NCBI GenBank assembly: GCA_910584265.1
Contig: CAJTZE010000007.1
Span: 21,105-85,104 of the forward strand
DNA: 64,000 bases
DNA from: an uncultured Dorea sp.
GTDB taxonomy: Bacteria > Bacillota > Clostridia > Lachnospirales > Lachnospiraceae
Direction: 5' to 3'
Position 1 is the stretch's first letter, and every line of letters starts with the position of its first letter. Under the pieces are notes generated by a model, which saw only the letters and a list, made by a program, of their open reading frames with translations, did not search any database and was not told the origin of the DNA. Positions 15,162-24,159 of the stretch are shown piece by piece. The translations under genes were made by a program, and so were the position numbers.

Positions 15162-18100
15162 TTATTCAAGCAATGCTTTCATAGAATTTAACACATTTTT
15201 CACAACCAAAAGAGCGTCTTTTTCCTTGTCTTTTGCACGTTTTCCCCTCTTCTCATAGATAAATACCGGCGGTTCCTCCGCCCGGAAGGTCAAATCGCCC
15301 TTGTATGAGCTGATCAGCTCCGGAATCCGCTCCGGATGCACCTTTGCCCTCTCATACATGGTAAAGGTATACTGCTCGCCCTTCTGCTCTACAGAAGTCA
15401 CATAAACACTGTGCGCCAGCGCCTTTAAGCTGGCCGCCTCCAGAAGCTTCATGACCCGCTTTGGGATATCGCCGAACCGGTCGATCAGCTCATCCACCAT
15501 CTCATCCATTTCCTCTTCATTCTCAATAGCCGCGATCCGCTTGTAAATATCCAGCTTCTGATATTCGTTAGAAATATAGGAATCCGGAATAAACGCATCC
15601 ACATTCAGATCCAATGTCGTTGCAAATCCTTCGTCCTCAAGCTCCCCTTTCAGATGCCGGACAGCCTCATTGAGCATTTTGCAGTACAGATCATATCCCA
15701 CAGCCTCCATATGCCCGTGCTGCTCTGCACCAAGGAGATTCCCAGCCCCCCGGATTTCCAGATCACGCATGGCTATCTTAAAGCCGGAGCCCAGATCCGT
15801 AAATTCCCGGATGGCCGCCAGCCGCTTTTCCGCCTCCTCCCTCAGAAGCTTATTCCTGCGGTAGAGAAGAAAGGCATATGCCATGCGGTTTGAGCGTCCC
15901 ACGCGCCCCCTGAGCTGATAGAGCTGGGATAAGCCCAGCCGGTCTGCATCGTGGATGATCATAGTATTTACATTGGAAATATCAAGCCCTGTTTCAATAA
16001 TCGTTGTCGATACCAGCACGTCGATCTCTCCATTGATAAAGTCAAACATAATCTTCTCTAACTGATGCTCCCGCATCTGCCCGTGGGCATAGGCGACCTC
16101 CACATCCGGAACTAATTTCTGGACATGGGACGTAACCTCCGCTATATCCTCCACACGGTTATATACATAGTACACCTGCCCCTGTCTGGCGCACTCCCTC
16201 TGGATCGCCTCCCTGATCATCTCATCGTTGTATTCCAGCACATAGGTCTGGATCGGCATGCGCTCCTCCGGCGCTTCCTCAAGGACGCTCATATCCCGGA
16301 TGCCGATCAGGCTCATATGCAGCGTTCTGGGGATCGGGGTCGCCGTAAGGGTCAGCACATCCACATTTTCCTTCAGCTTCTTGATCTTCTCCTTATGCTG
16401 TACGCCGAAACGCTGTTCCTCGTCAATGATCAGAAGTCCCAGATCCTTAAACTTAAGATCATCGCTCAGTACCCGGTGTGTACCGATCACAATATCCACC
16501 AGACCCCGTCTGGTATCTTCGATGGTCTTCTTCTGCTGCGCGGAAGTGCGGAATCTGCACATCAGATCCACCCTTACCGGAAATTCCTTCATCCGCTGCA
16601 GAAAAGTATTGTAATGCTGCTGGGCAAGAATGGTGGTAGGTACCAGATACACCACCTGCTTATTCTCCTGTACCGCCTTAAATGCCGCCCGGATGGCAAC
16701 CTCGGTCTTTCCGTAGCCCACATCCCCGCAGATCAGCCGGTCCATAATCTTCCTGCTCTGCATATCCCGCTTCACTGCATCAATGGCAAGCTGCTGATCC
16801 TCCGTTTCCTCGAAAGGAAACATCTCCTCGAACTCCTTCTGCCATACCGTATCCTCGCCGTAGACAAAGCCCTCCTGCTCCTGTCTGGCGGCATAGAGCT
16901 TCACCAGATCCCTTGCTATAAGCTGGACAGCGCTCTTTACATTCCGCTTCGTCTTCGCCCATTCCTGCGTTCCCAAGCGGTTCAGCTTCGGCTTTCTGGC
17001 ATCTGCATTTGCATATTTCTGTATCAGGTCAAGCTGGGTTGCCGGAATATAAAGATTCCCTCCCTTTGCATAGGAAATCTTCATATAATCCTTGGAAATC
17101 TTATCCACCTCAATCTTCTCAATTCCCTGATAAATACCCAGTCCATGATTCTCATGGACCACATAGTCGCCGGGCTTTAATTCCGCAAAATCCTGAATCC
17201 TGCGCCCTTCATATTTCTTTCTCTTCCGTTTCTTCTTCACCTTTCCGAAAATATCGGTCTCCGAGATGACCATAAATTTCAGCATAGGATACTCATAGCC
17301 CTCCGCCACATAGCCGTAGGCCGCCATAATCTCTCCCGGCTGAACCTCCCTGTCCATCTCGTCACTGTAAAAGCTGCTTAAATTATAGTCCCTCAAATCC
17401 TCCGCCAGCCGCTTTGCCCTGGTTCTGGACCCGGACAGCAGGATTACCCGGTATCCTGTCCTCTTCAGCCGTTTTAGATCTCTGGTCAGCATCTCAAAGC
17501 TGCTGTTATAGGAGTTCACGCTCTTGGTATGGAGGTTCCACCTTTCCCGTATCTTAAAATCTCCGTATCTGGTATCCAGAGAGGACAGCCCGATAGCCGG
17601 ATACTCATTCATCTTCTTCACGATCTCCGCCGCCGGATAGAGGATCATCTCTTCATCCGAAACCTGATAGCCGCTCTCCATCCGTTTCGCCTGAGCCTCC
17701 ACAAATTCCTGCTCAATGCCCTCTCCCTTCTCTAAGAGCCTTACCGGCTCATCCAGAAAAAGAAGCGTATCCTCTACCGGAAAATAATCCAGAAACGACA
17801 CCCTCTTAATATCTGCATTCAGAAGCTCATCCGCCGGAAAGATACTAATCTCCTCAAGCTTCTGCACCGAGCGCTGGCTCTCTGCGTCAAAGCTGCGGAT
17901 CGAATCTATCTCATCCCCCCACAGCTCGATGCGCACCGGCTGCTCCTCCGTCAGCGGATAAATGTCCAGAATGCCTCCCCGGATGGCAAACTGCCCCAGG
18001 CCGTCTACCTGAACCTCCCGCTCATAGCCTGCCTCTGTCAGACGCTCGGCAATATCCTGAAAATCCAGCATCTCTCCATTTTCCATATGGATCACCGCTT

Positions 18101-18500
18101 TTCCCATCAGCCGCTTTTCCGGAAGGCCGTCCATAAATGCGTCAAAGCTTGTGACCACCGTTACCGGCTCTCCCGACAGGATTGCCTGTACCACCGTCAT
18201 CCTCTGCTTTAAAATCTCCTTGCTCCTGATATCCGCCTGATAAAACAAAAAATCCTTCGCCGGATATAAGTAAACCGATTCATCCAGAAAACGGTATTCC
18301 TCATACACCTGTCTGGCTTTTGACTCACTTGAACAAGCGATGACCTTATAGTTACAGCCATCGCTCAATGCATACATCATATGGGATTTTTGGGAATTCA
18401 CACAGCCGGAAATCTGAAGCACTCCGGCCCCTTCCCTCTTTTTCTTCTGAATCTCCTCGTATTCAGCCAGCCCCAAAAGCGGCTGGGTCAGTGCCTGCAT
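15162..18500 (-). CDS. mfd: Transcription-repair coupling factor Mfd
   Basis: Mfd removes RNA polymerase stalled at DNA lesions and recruits UvrA. The 1112-aa protein has the UvrB-homology module at the N-terminus (residues about 1-330), the RNA-polymerase-interacting domain (near 455-520, ELKPGDYVVHENHGLGIYQG) and the RecG-like SF2 translocase. The translocase carries Walker A GDVGYGKTEVA, DEEQ box IDEEQRFGV, TATPIPRTL and QLRGRVGRS. The C-terminal TRCF domain ends the protein. Full-length for the family. Its start lies 7 bp after pth, with SD GGGAGGAG inside the pth end, so the two are translationally close. prsA follows. Confidence 0.98.
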   Translation of the reverse strand: MQALTQPLLGLAEYEEIQKKKREGAGVLQISGCVNSQKSHMMYALSDGCNYKVIACSSESKARQVYEEYRFLDESVYLYPAKDFLFYQADIRSKEILKQRMTVVQAILSGEPVTVVTSFDAFMDGLPEKRLMGKAVIHMENGEMLDFQDIAERLTEAGYEREVQVDGLGQFAIRGGILDIYPLTEEQPVRIELWGDEIDSIRSFDAESQRSVQKLEEISIFPADELLNADIKRVSFLDYFPVEDTLLFLDEPVRLLEKGEGIEQEFVEAQAKRMESGYQVSDEEMILYPAAEIVKKMNEYPAIGLSSLDTRYGDFKIRERWNLHTKSVNSYNSSFEMLTRDLKRLKRTGYRVILLSGSRTRAKRLAEDLRDYNLSSFYSDEMDREVQPGEIMAAYGYVAEGYEYPMLKFMVISETDIFGKVKKKRKRKKYEGRRIQDFAELKPGDYVVHENHGLGIYQGIEKIEVDKISKDYMKISYAKGGNLYIPATQLDLIQKYANADARKPKLNRLGTQEWAKTKRNVKSAVQLIARDLVKLYAARQEQEGFVYGEDTVWQKEFEEMFPFEETEDQQLAIDAVKRDMQSRKIMDRLICGDVGYGKTEVAIRAAFKAVQENKQVVYLVPTTILAQQHYNTFLQRMKEFPVRVDLMCRFRTSAQQKKTIEDTRRGLVDIVIGTHRVLSDDLKFKDLGLLIIDEEQRFGVQHKEKIKKLKENVDVLTLTATPIPRTLHMSLIGIRDMSVLEEAPEERMPIQTYVLEYNDEMIREAIQRECARQGQVYYVYNRVEDIAEVTSHVQKLVPDVEVAYAHGQMREHQLEKIMFDFINGEIDVLVSTTIIETGLDISNVNTMIIHDADRLGLSQLYQLRGRVGRSNRMAYAFLLYRRNKLLREEAEKRLAAIREFTDLGSGFKIAMRDLEIRGAGNLLGAEQHGHMEAVGYDLYCKMLNEAVRHLKGELEDEGFATTLDLNVDAFIPDSYISNEYQKLDIYKRIAAIENEEEMDEMVDELIDRFGDIPKRVMKLLEAASLKALAHSVYVTSVEQKGEQYTFTMYERAKVHPERIPELISSYKGDLTFRAEEPPVFIYEKRGKRAKDKEKDALLVVKNVLNSMKALLE

Positions 18501-18507
18501 CTTACAA

Positions 18508-19089
18508 TTACTCCTCCCGTTTCACCTTTTTATTATACTCGTTCATCGCCTGCTCCAGCTCGCCTGCCGCGAGCAGTTCCACGGCATGTACGGCCCTTTT
18601 ATAGCTCTCTTCCATCGTCTCCCTGTCTTCTCCTGAAAAATGTCCCAGCACATAATCTGCCAGATCATACCGGTCAGGCTTTTCTCCCACGCCTACCTTT
18701 AATCTCTGGAACACATCCGTACCCAGATGGGAAATGATGCTCTTTATTCCATTGTGCCCTCCGGCGCTTCCCTTCTTCCGGATGCGGAGCTGCCCCACAT
18801 CCAGGCTCACATCATCGTAAATGACCAAAAGCTCCGTCTCCACGTCAATCTTATAGAAGTCCGCCAGCCCCCGCACACTCTCCCCGCTTAAATTCATAAA
18901 GGTCTGGGGCTTCGCAAGCAGGACCTTCCTCCCGGCGATCATGCCCGTTCCCACAAACGCTCTGTTCTTTCGTCCTTCCACAGAAATATTATATTCATCT
19001 GCAATCTTATCTATCACATCAAATCCCACATTATGCCTTGTCCCCGCATACTGAGCCGTAGGATTCCCAAGCCCGACAATAATAAACAT
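18508..19089 (-). CDS. pth: Peptidyl-tRNA hydrolase
   Basis: Pth frees tRNA from peptidyl-tRNA dropped by ribosomes. The 193-aa protein carries all family motifs: IVGLGNPTAQYAGTRHNVGF with the catalytic His in RHNVG, KPQTFMNLSG, YDDVSLDVGQLRIR and GSAGGHNGIKSII. A basic C-terminus KKVKREE ends it. Length is standard. It begins the pth-mfd-prsA operon, a conserved order in Firmicutes. Confidence 0.98.
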   Translation of the reverse strand: MFIIVGLGNPTAQYAGTRHNVGFDVIDKIADEYNISVEGRKNRAFVGTGMIAGRKVLLAKPQTFMNLSGESVRGLADFYKIDVETELLVIYDDVSLDVGQLRIRKKGSAGGHNGIKSIISHLGTDVFQRLKVGVGEKPDRYDLADYVLGHFSGEDRETMEESYKRAVHAVELLAAGELEQAMNEYNKKVKREE

Positions 19090-19098
19090 CTCTCTACC

Positions 19099-19560
19099 TC
19101 ACATCTTCGTCATGCCGGCCGCACTCATTTCAGACAGCCGCTGTTGTATAACATTTAATCCTGCCTCAAAGACATCTGCGATCACAGAATCCGAATAGCC
19201 CTTTTTTTCATATTAATGCCGTCTCCTTTTTACTTCCCAGCTTACTTTCATTATAGATCTTCTCAGAAACCTCACACATCTCCCGATAACCTCCTTCTTC
19301 ACATTATAAAAAATGGATTCTTGCGGACAAATCTCCCTGACTCATATCTTCCGGATCGGATGTCTTAAAATAATCCATCAACCTTGCAATATCGCTTCCG
19401 TCATTAATTTCTGCATTCGCTGCGGCCTTACTTCCCTCACTATCAAATCAGAAATATCCATGATAATGCGGAGTACATGCTGGCAGGCAGAAATGTCATT
19501 TAACCGCGCAGTCACATATTTATCTGCTTCTTTAGTACTTTTATTATAAATATGGCTCGC
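19099..19560 (-). pseudogene. Remnant of an Rpn-family (PD-(D/E)XK) nuclease/putative transposase
   Basis: The C-terminal part of this family can be followed through several frames. One frame reads KSTKEADKYVTARLNDIS. A second reads DIARLMDYFKTSDPEDMSQG followed by DLSARIHFL and a stop. After that comes GGYREMCEVSEKIYNESKLG, and finally KKGYSDSVIADVFEAGLNVI ending in a stop at 19099. The order is that of Rpn proteins, broken by at least two frameshifts and two stops, and the catalytic N-terminus is missing. The 610-bp stretch 19090-19698 holds nothing else recognisable. These genes are common, multicopy and often decayed in Lachnospiraceae. Confidence 0.7.
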
Positions 19561-19698
19561 ACATCAGTCAATCATATCGTTATTTTTTTTAATATCCAAT
19601 AAGAACCAATGATTCAGAATACTCCATCTGCATATTTGAAAGCCTCCCCGCATACAATTATAGAAACAAAGCTTGATTATCAAATGTGGAGGGTTCTT

Positions 19699-20130
19699 AT
19701 GAGTTCCAAGACCAAAATCGTCGTATTACATATGAAAGAAATCATTTACACAGCCGTATTCGCTGTATTTGCCATAATCCTGATTCTCCTGCTATTAGTC
19801 ATGTTCCTGCCAAGAGCAAAGGAAACCAGTGGGAAAGCCGTAAACTATCAGGCGGGAGTTTACACCTCCGACCTGACCCTTGGCAATACTGCCCTTACGG
19901 TGGAGGTTACAGTAAATGAATCTGAGATTTCCTCTATCCGGTTCGCCAATCTGGAGGAGGATGTCACTGCCATGTACCCTCTCATTCAACCGGCCATTGA
20001 AGAAATCGCCCAGCAGGTGATTGATACCCAGTCGCTTGAAAATATTTCTTATTCCGAGGATAATCCCTACACATCACAGGTAATCCTGAATGCCATTGAA
20101 GAAGCATTGAAAAAAGCCGCAGCAAATTGA
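19699..20130 (+). CDS. Membrane-anchored protein of unknown function, FMN-binding-like ectodomain
   Basis: A 143-aa protein. One TM helix (about residues 13-38) is followed by an extracytoplasmic domain of about 100 residues. The part GVYTSDLTLGNTALTVEVTV and the pattern of paired strands resemble the FMN-bind fold, but there is no clear flavin-attachment S/T motif. I do not recognise a named family. ATG 19699 has GGAGGG 6 nt upstream; the frame is open earlier but without a ribosome site. The last codons form the left arm of a terminator. It is convergent with the small acidic gene at 20180. Confidence 0.72.
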   Translation: MSSKTKIVVLHMKEIIYTAVFAVFAIILILLLLVMFLPRAKETSGKAVNYQAGVYTSDLTLGNTALTVEVTVNESEISSIRFANLEEDVTAMYPLIQPAIEEIAQQVIDTQSLENISYSEDNPYTSQVILNAIEEALKKAAAN

Positions 20131-20154
20131 ACTGCGGCTTCTTCTTTCTCTTTT
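20112..20154. terminator. Bidirectional terminator between convergent genes
   Basis: AAGCCGCAG (20114-20122) pairs with CTGCGGCTT (20132-20140). The plus strand tail is CTTCTTTCTCTTTT and the minus strand tail is a T5 run. The left arm overlaps the 3' end of the gene at 19699. Confidence 0.82.
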
Positions 20155-20179
20155 CATATTCTGTAGTGCATAGCCTTTC

Positions 20180-20443
20180 TTAACCTTCTACGATCAGATA
20201 CTGTCCGCTGGGCAGTACAAATACTTCTGCGGATTCCTCGATTTCTTCCATCGACATACCTTCCACATCCATGCCCTCTTCCTCCAGGAAACGCTTCGCC
20301 TCTTCGATGTTGTTCACAACAACCGCCATACAGTCCTCCAGAAAGGCCTCTGCCTCCTCCATCGTCCCGGCTACCGGGTCATCAAAAAGCTGTCCCTGTT
20401 TTTCCAGAAAAGTCTGCAAACATTCTTCATCGTATTCATACAT
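20180..20443 (-). CDS. Small acidic protein of unknown function
   Basis: An 87-aa, strongly acidic cytosolic protein (no signal or TM) with many Glu/Asp and a C-terminal strand EVFVLPSGQYLIVEG. No family recognised. It starts 21 bp downstream of the HAD phosphatase gene and likely shares its transcript; a bidirectional terminator follows. The amphipathic helix AEAFLEDCMAVVVNNIEEAK suggests a compact helical fold. Confidence 0.7.
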   Translation of the reverse strand: MYEYDEECLQTFLEKQGQLFDDPVAGTMEEAEAFLEDCMAVVVNNIEEAKRFLEEEGMDVEGMSMEEIEESAEVFVLPSGQYLIVEG

Positions 20444-20464
20444 AACATATGTCCTCCCTCATGC

Positions 20465-21115
20465 CTATGATATGAATTGTAATATCTGCTCCGGCGTACT
20501 GATGATATATCTTGCCCCCGCATCCGCAAGCACCTGCCTGCTGCGGAATCCCCATTCTACGCCGATGCACCTGACACCTGCCGCAAAACCTGTAGCAATG
20601 TCAACTTCTGAGTCTCCGATATACAGACACTCTTTTCTTGAAGCCCCCATCTTCTCAAGAAGATGATAGATTCCGGCTGGATCCGGCTTTCTGGGAACCA
20701 AATCTGTCTGTCCCTGAATCTGGTCAAAGATGTCTCTTCCAAATATAGTCTGCACCACATCCACGGTCTGCCCGTGAGGTTTGTTAGAAAGAACTGCCAG
20801 CTTAATGCCCATCTCCTTCAGCGACTTCAACAATTCGGTTATTCCATCATAAGGTGTCACTCGATACGTACAGTTTGCCCCAAATATCCTGCTATATACC
20901 TGCATTGCCTCATCAATTCTTGATGCACCTTTATCCCCCGCCGCATCCAGTGCGTGCTCCATCAGATACCTTGCCCCGTTTCCAACAAATCTCTCACACT
21001 GTTTGTCACTGATGGCCGGAAGATCCATCTCCTGCAGGCTCTTATTCACCGAATATAAAATAGACTCCAGCGTATCCGTAAGCGTCCCGTCCAGATCAAA
21101 AATACAAGCCTTCAT
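20465..21115 (-). CDS. HAD-superfamily hydrolase, phosphoglycolate-phosphatase-like
   Basis: A 216-aa HAD IA phosphatase. Motif I is FDLDGTLTDT (D7, D9), motif II is LAVLSNKPH, motif III is RKPDPAGIYHLL and motif IV is YIGDSEVDIATGFAAGV. The DGTLTDT/LSNKP combination is typical of Gph/PgpB-type phosphatases that remove 2-phosphoglycolate or similar small phosphates. The C-terminal ARYIISTPEQIL matches the family's DYIIDSPEEL element. The helical cap is residues 16-85. It is followed closely by a small acidic gene. Confidence 0.9.
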   Translation of the reverse strand: MKACIFDLDGTLTDTLESILYSVNKSLQEMDLPAISDKQCERFVGNGARYLMEHALDAAGDKGASRIDEAMQVYSRIFGANCTYRVTPYDGITELLKSLKEMGIKLAVLSNKPHGQTVDVVQTIFGRDIFDQIQGQTDLVPRKPDPAGIYHLLEKMGASRKECLYIGDSEVDIATGFAAGVRCIGVEWGFRSRQVLADAGARYIISTPEQILQFIS

Positions 21116-21196
21116 AATCTGCTCCCTTCTATATACATCATAGTATGAAAGAGACGAAAATGCAACCGGGAATCCGGAATCTAAAGAGGATTTTTT

Positions 21197-21535
21197 TCAG
21201 TGGGTTTTTTGTTCAGAACCACACCGTCTGCCGGAAATCCACACATTATTTCCTATCGTAACCGGTGCTGTCTGCGTTTTGCAAAATTCAAACAAGCCAT
21301 CCTCCTTTGGTTCTCCAAACCGGTCATGGGCATTTGTTGGATGGAAAGCCGTATATATCTGCACATTCGGAGCAATCAAAGCATTATTTCCAATGCGGAT
21401 AATATTATCATCCAAAAATGTGCAATTCATATTTATCTCGCAATTATCTCCGAGGTAAATATTATTCCCATAATCAACAAAAAACGGTGCGGTTATCCAA
21501 AGGTTCTTCCCAATTCCTCCACAAGAAGCCTGCAT
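21197..21535 (-). pseudogene. Remnant of a maltose/galactoside O-acetyltransferase (hexapeptide repeat)
   Basis: The 112-residue frame keeps the central left-handed beta-helix: IGKNLWITAPFFVDYGNNIY, LGDNCEINMNCTFLDDNIIR, NNALIAPNVQIYTAFHPTNA and TIGNNVWIS. The N-terminal Mac domain (about 55 residues) is absent. Just after NNVWIS, the family's catalytic-end repeats are lost and replaced by GRRCGSEQKTH and a stop. Truncation at both ends marks it as a fragment. Upstream sequence to sigG (21536-21611) shows nothing that extends it. Confidence 0.8.
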
Positions 21536-21611
21536 TGAAAGGCGGAATGCCTTTCTCTGTTATTTCCAGTAATTATATTGATCACTTATTCATGTAGCCA
21601 TTTATGGTTTT

Positions 21612-22388
21612 TTAACTCAGATACTGCTTCATCACCTTCAAAGCTCCTTTCTCCAGACGGCTGACCTGCGCCTGCGAGATCTGGATCATTTCAGCCACCT
21701 CCATCTGTGTTTTCCCCTCGAAAAAGCGAAGCTCTATGATATACCGTTCCCGCTCCCCCAGATGCTTCATAGCCGCTTCTAAGGACAGATCCTCTACCCA
21801 TTTTTCTTCTTTATTTTTTTTATCGCTGATCTGGTCCATAACATAAAGCGCGTCCCCGCTGTCATTGTATACCGGCTCCTGCAGGCTCATGGGAGCCTGG
21901 ATGGCATCCAGCGCAAAGATAATATCCTCCCCGGAGATACCGATTTCTTCCGCAATTTCTTCTACGGTAGGCTCTTTCTGGTGCTGTTTTACGTAGTTTT
22001 CCTTAGCGTAAATCGCCTTATATGCCGTATCCCGCAGGGAACGGCTTACCCTGATGCTGTTATTATCCCGCATATAGCGCCGGATCTCCCCAATGATCAT
22101 CGGCACGGCATAGGTGCTGAATTTTACATCCAGTTCTGTGTTAAAATTATTGATTGCCTTGATCAGTCCGATACAACCAATCTGAAACAGATCATCCGGA
22201 TTCTCATTACTGTTTCCAAACCGCTTGATCACACTGAGTACTAATCTTAAGTTTCCCTTAATATATTCCTCTTTGGCTTTTTCATCTCCTGCTTTGATAC
22301 GCGCAAACAAAGCCTCCTTCTCCTGCTCGTTCAGGATAGGAAGCTTTGCTGTATTTACTCCGCATATTTCAACTTTTCCCTGTGCCAT
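21612..22388 (-). CDS. sigG: RNA polymerase sporulation sigma factor SigG
   Basis: SigG directs late forespore transcription. The 258-aa protein begins with the family-specific KVEICGVNTAKLPIL. Region 2 is NLRLVLSVIKRFGNSNENPD plus FSTYAVPMIIGEIRRYMRDN, region 3 is EPTVEEIAEEIGISGEDI, and region 4 has the HTH EGKTQMEVAEMIQISQAQVS. SD GGGAGG precedes ATG 22388. A GCATA box at 22455-22459 on the minus strand resembles a sigma-F/G -35, matching known SigF control of sigG, but the -10 is not convincing. It lies downstream of sigE with a beta-CASP nuclease gene between them. Confidence 0.97.
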   Translation of the reverse strand: MAQGKVEICGVNTAKLPILNEQEKEALFARIKAGDEKAKEEYIKGNLRLVLSVIKRFGNSNENPDDLFQIGCIGLIKAINNFNTELDVKFSTYAVPMIIGEIRRYMRDNNSIRVSRSLRDTAYKAIYAKENYVKQHQKEPTVEEIAEEIGISGEDIIFALDAIQAPMSLQEPVYNDSGDALYVMDQISDKKNKEEKWVEDLSLEAAMKHLGERERYIIELRFFEGKTQMEVAEMIQISQAQVSRLEKGALKVMKQYLS

Positions 22389-22517
22389 AACAGACCTCCC
22401 GCCAGATGTATATTCATCACAGACTGTGATTCTATCTAGTAGAAATTCTGTCCATATGCACTTTAGTTATTCCCCCTTAAGGGAAAATAAAAAAACTTTT
22501 AGACCTTGACATATAAA

Positions 22518-24125
22518 TTATCTGTCCCACTTATCTGCAAGATTCTGGATCTGGGTCTCGAATTTGGCAAGATCCTTATTCGCAAGCCCTTCGCACTTAA
22601 GAACCACCTGAAGGAGCCTCTTAGCAGCCGCAATAACACGCTCGAAGGCCGCATTTGCACGTGCTCTGGCAGGTTTCTCCGGTGCCTTTTTCGGTACCGG
22701 GACTCCTGCAGTAAGAATCGTGTTGGCCGCCAGGTCCACACAGCCTCCGGAATACGGCGCAAAGGCCGGGCATCCTATCTGCTCGGAAGCAAGCTCTGCA
22801 AATCTGTCTGTGACCGCATCCTCGCCATGCACCACCATGATCCGGTCCGGCTTCTTCTCAAAGCCTTTCAGCCATGCCAGAAGTCCGTTCATATCTGCAT
22901 GGCCGCTGATGCCCTTGAGCGTTACAATATGAGCATTTACCTCGATATTCTCTCCGAAGAGCTTCACATACTCCGCCCCTTCGATCAGCTTCCGGCCAAG
23001 GGTTCCTGCCGCCTGATATCCCACGAAGCAGATGGTACATTCTTCTCTCCACAGATTATGCTTCAAATGATGGCGGATACGTCCCGCATCACACATACCG
23101 GAAGCAGAAATGATTACCTTCGGCTTCTCATCGAAGTTGATCAGCTTCGAGTCATCGCTGGTAACCGATCTCTTAAGTCCGGGAAATGACAGCGGATTGA
23201 TTCCCTTATTCACCAGCTGCATGGCCTCTTCGTCGAAGCAGGATCTTACATTCTTATTAAATACCTTGGTTGCCTCCACTGCAAGCGGACTATCCACATA
23301 AACCTCAAAATCCGGATAATCCGCGATCAGGTTCTTCTCCTTGATCTCCCTGATAAAATAAAGAATCTCCTGTGTACGTCCTACCGCAAAAGATGGAATT
23401 ACCACATTGCCGCCCCTTGCAAAGGTCTCGGTTAGGATCTTGGTAAATTCCCCTATATAATCCGGAACCACATCGCCGTGGGTCCTGTCTCCATAGGTGG
23501 ATTCGATGACAATATAATCTGCCTCCTTCACATACTGCGGGCTCTTAATGATCGGCTGATTTGGATTCCCCACATCACCGGAGAATACGATCTTCTTTGA
23601 TATGCCGTCCTCTGTGATCCATACCTCAACACTGGCAGAGCCAAGCAGATGCCCCACATCCATAAACCGTACTTCGATGCCCTCGCAGAGCGTGATCCTC
23701 TGGTCGTAATCACAGGGCGCCAGAAGCTTAATCGCCGCTTCCGCATCCTCCATGGTATAGAGCGGCTCGTATTCCGGAGCGCCGCTTCTTCTTCCTTTAC
23801 GGTTCCTCCATTCTGCCTCAAATTCCTGAATGTGTGCACTGTCACGAAGCATGATATTACACAAGTCTGATGTGGCAAATGTAGTGACGATCTCTCCCTG
23901 AAATCCGTGTTTACACAGGTACGGAATCTTTCCTGAATGGTCGATATGCGCATGAGTCAGCAATATGTAATCAATGCCTGCCGCATTAACAGGAATCTCC
24001 TGACTTTCATACAGATCCGGTCCCTGCTCAAGTCCGCAGTCCACCAGGATATTCTTTCCGCACGCCTGAAGCAGATGACAGCTCCCGGTAACTTCATGGG
24101 CCGCCCCGATAAATGTTAGCTTCAT
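22518..24125 (-). CDS. Beta-CASP metallo-beta-lactamase (RNase-like hydrolase)
   Basis: A 535-aa member of the CPSF/beta-CASP family that cuts RNA. The MBL motifs are THAHIDHSG (motif 2), DVGHLLGSASVEV (motif 3 His) and FSGDVGNPNQPI (motif 4). The beta-CASP inserts are VVIPSFAVGRTQEILYFI, SASGMCDAGRIRHHL and GISGHADMNGLLAWLKGF. The last 70 residues are an Ala/Lys-rich helical tail (PKKAPEKPARARANAA and on) not in the minimal family. It differs from RNase J, which is longer. SD GGGGATG precedes ATG 24125. Its position between sigE and sigG is notable; a role in sporulation RNA turnover would be inference. Confidence 0.93.
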   Translation of the reverse strand: MKLTFIGAAHEVTGSCHLLQACGKNILVDCGLEQGPDLYESQEIPVNAAGIDYILLTHAHIDHSGKIPYLCKHGFQGEIVTTFATSDLCNIMLRDSAHIQEFEAEWRNRKGRRSGAPEYEPLYTMEDAEAAIKLLAPCDYDQRITLCEGIEVRFMDVGHLLGSASVEVWITEDGISKKIVFSGDVGNPNQPIIKSPQYVKEADYIVIESTYGDRTHGDVVPDYIGEFTKILTETFARGGNVVIPSFAVGRTQEILYFIREIKEKNLIADYPDFEVYVDSPLAVEATKVFNKNVRSCFDEEAMQLVNKGINPLSFPGLKRSVTSDDSKLINFDEKPKVIISASGMCDAGRIRHHLKHNLWREECTICFVGYQAAGTLGRKLIEGAEYVKLFGENIEVNAHIVTLKGISGHADMNGLLAWLKGFEKKPDRIMVVHGEDAVTDRFAELASEQIGCPAFAPYSGGCVDLAANTILTAGVPVPKKAPEKPARARANAAFERVIAAAKRLLQVVLKCEGLANKDLAKFETQIQNLADKWDR

Positions 24126-24159
24126 GAATTCATCCCCTTTTTCTTTTAGTGTATCACAT

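Noticed and set aside
16125..17180. 351-codon open frame on the plus strand
   Set aside because: Antisense to mfd, which has full-length conservation; no start signal.
21537..21554. GAAAGGC/GCCTTTC hairpin as sigG terminator
   Set aside because: Stem is short and there is no U tract on the minus strand; no support for termination.
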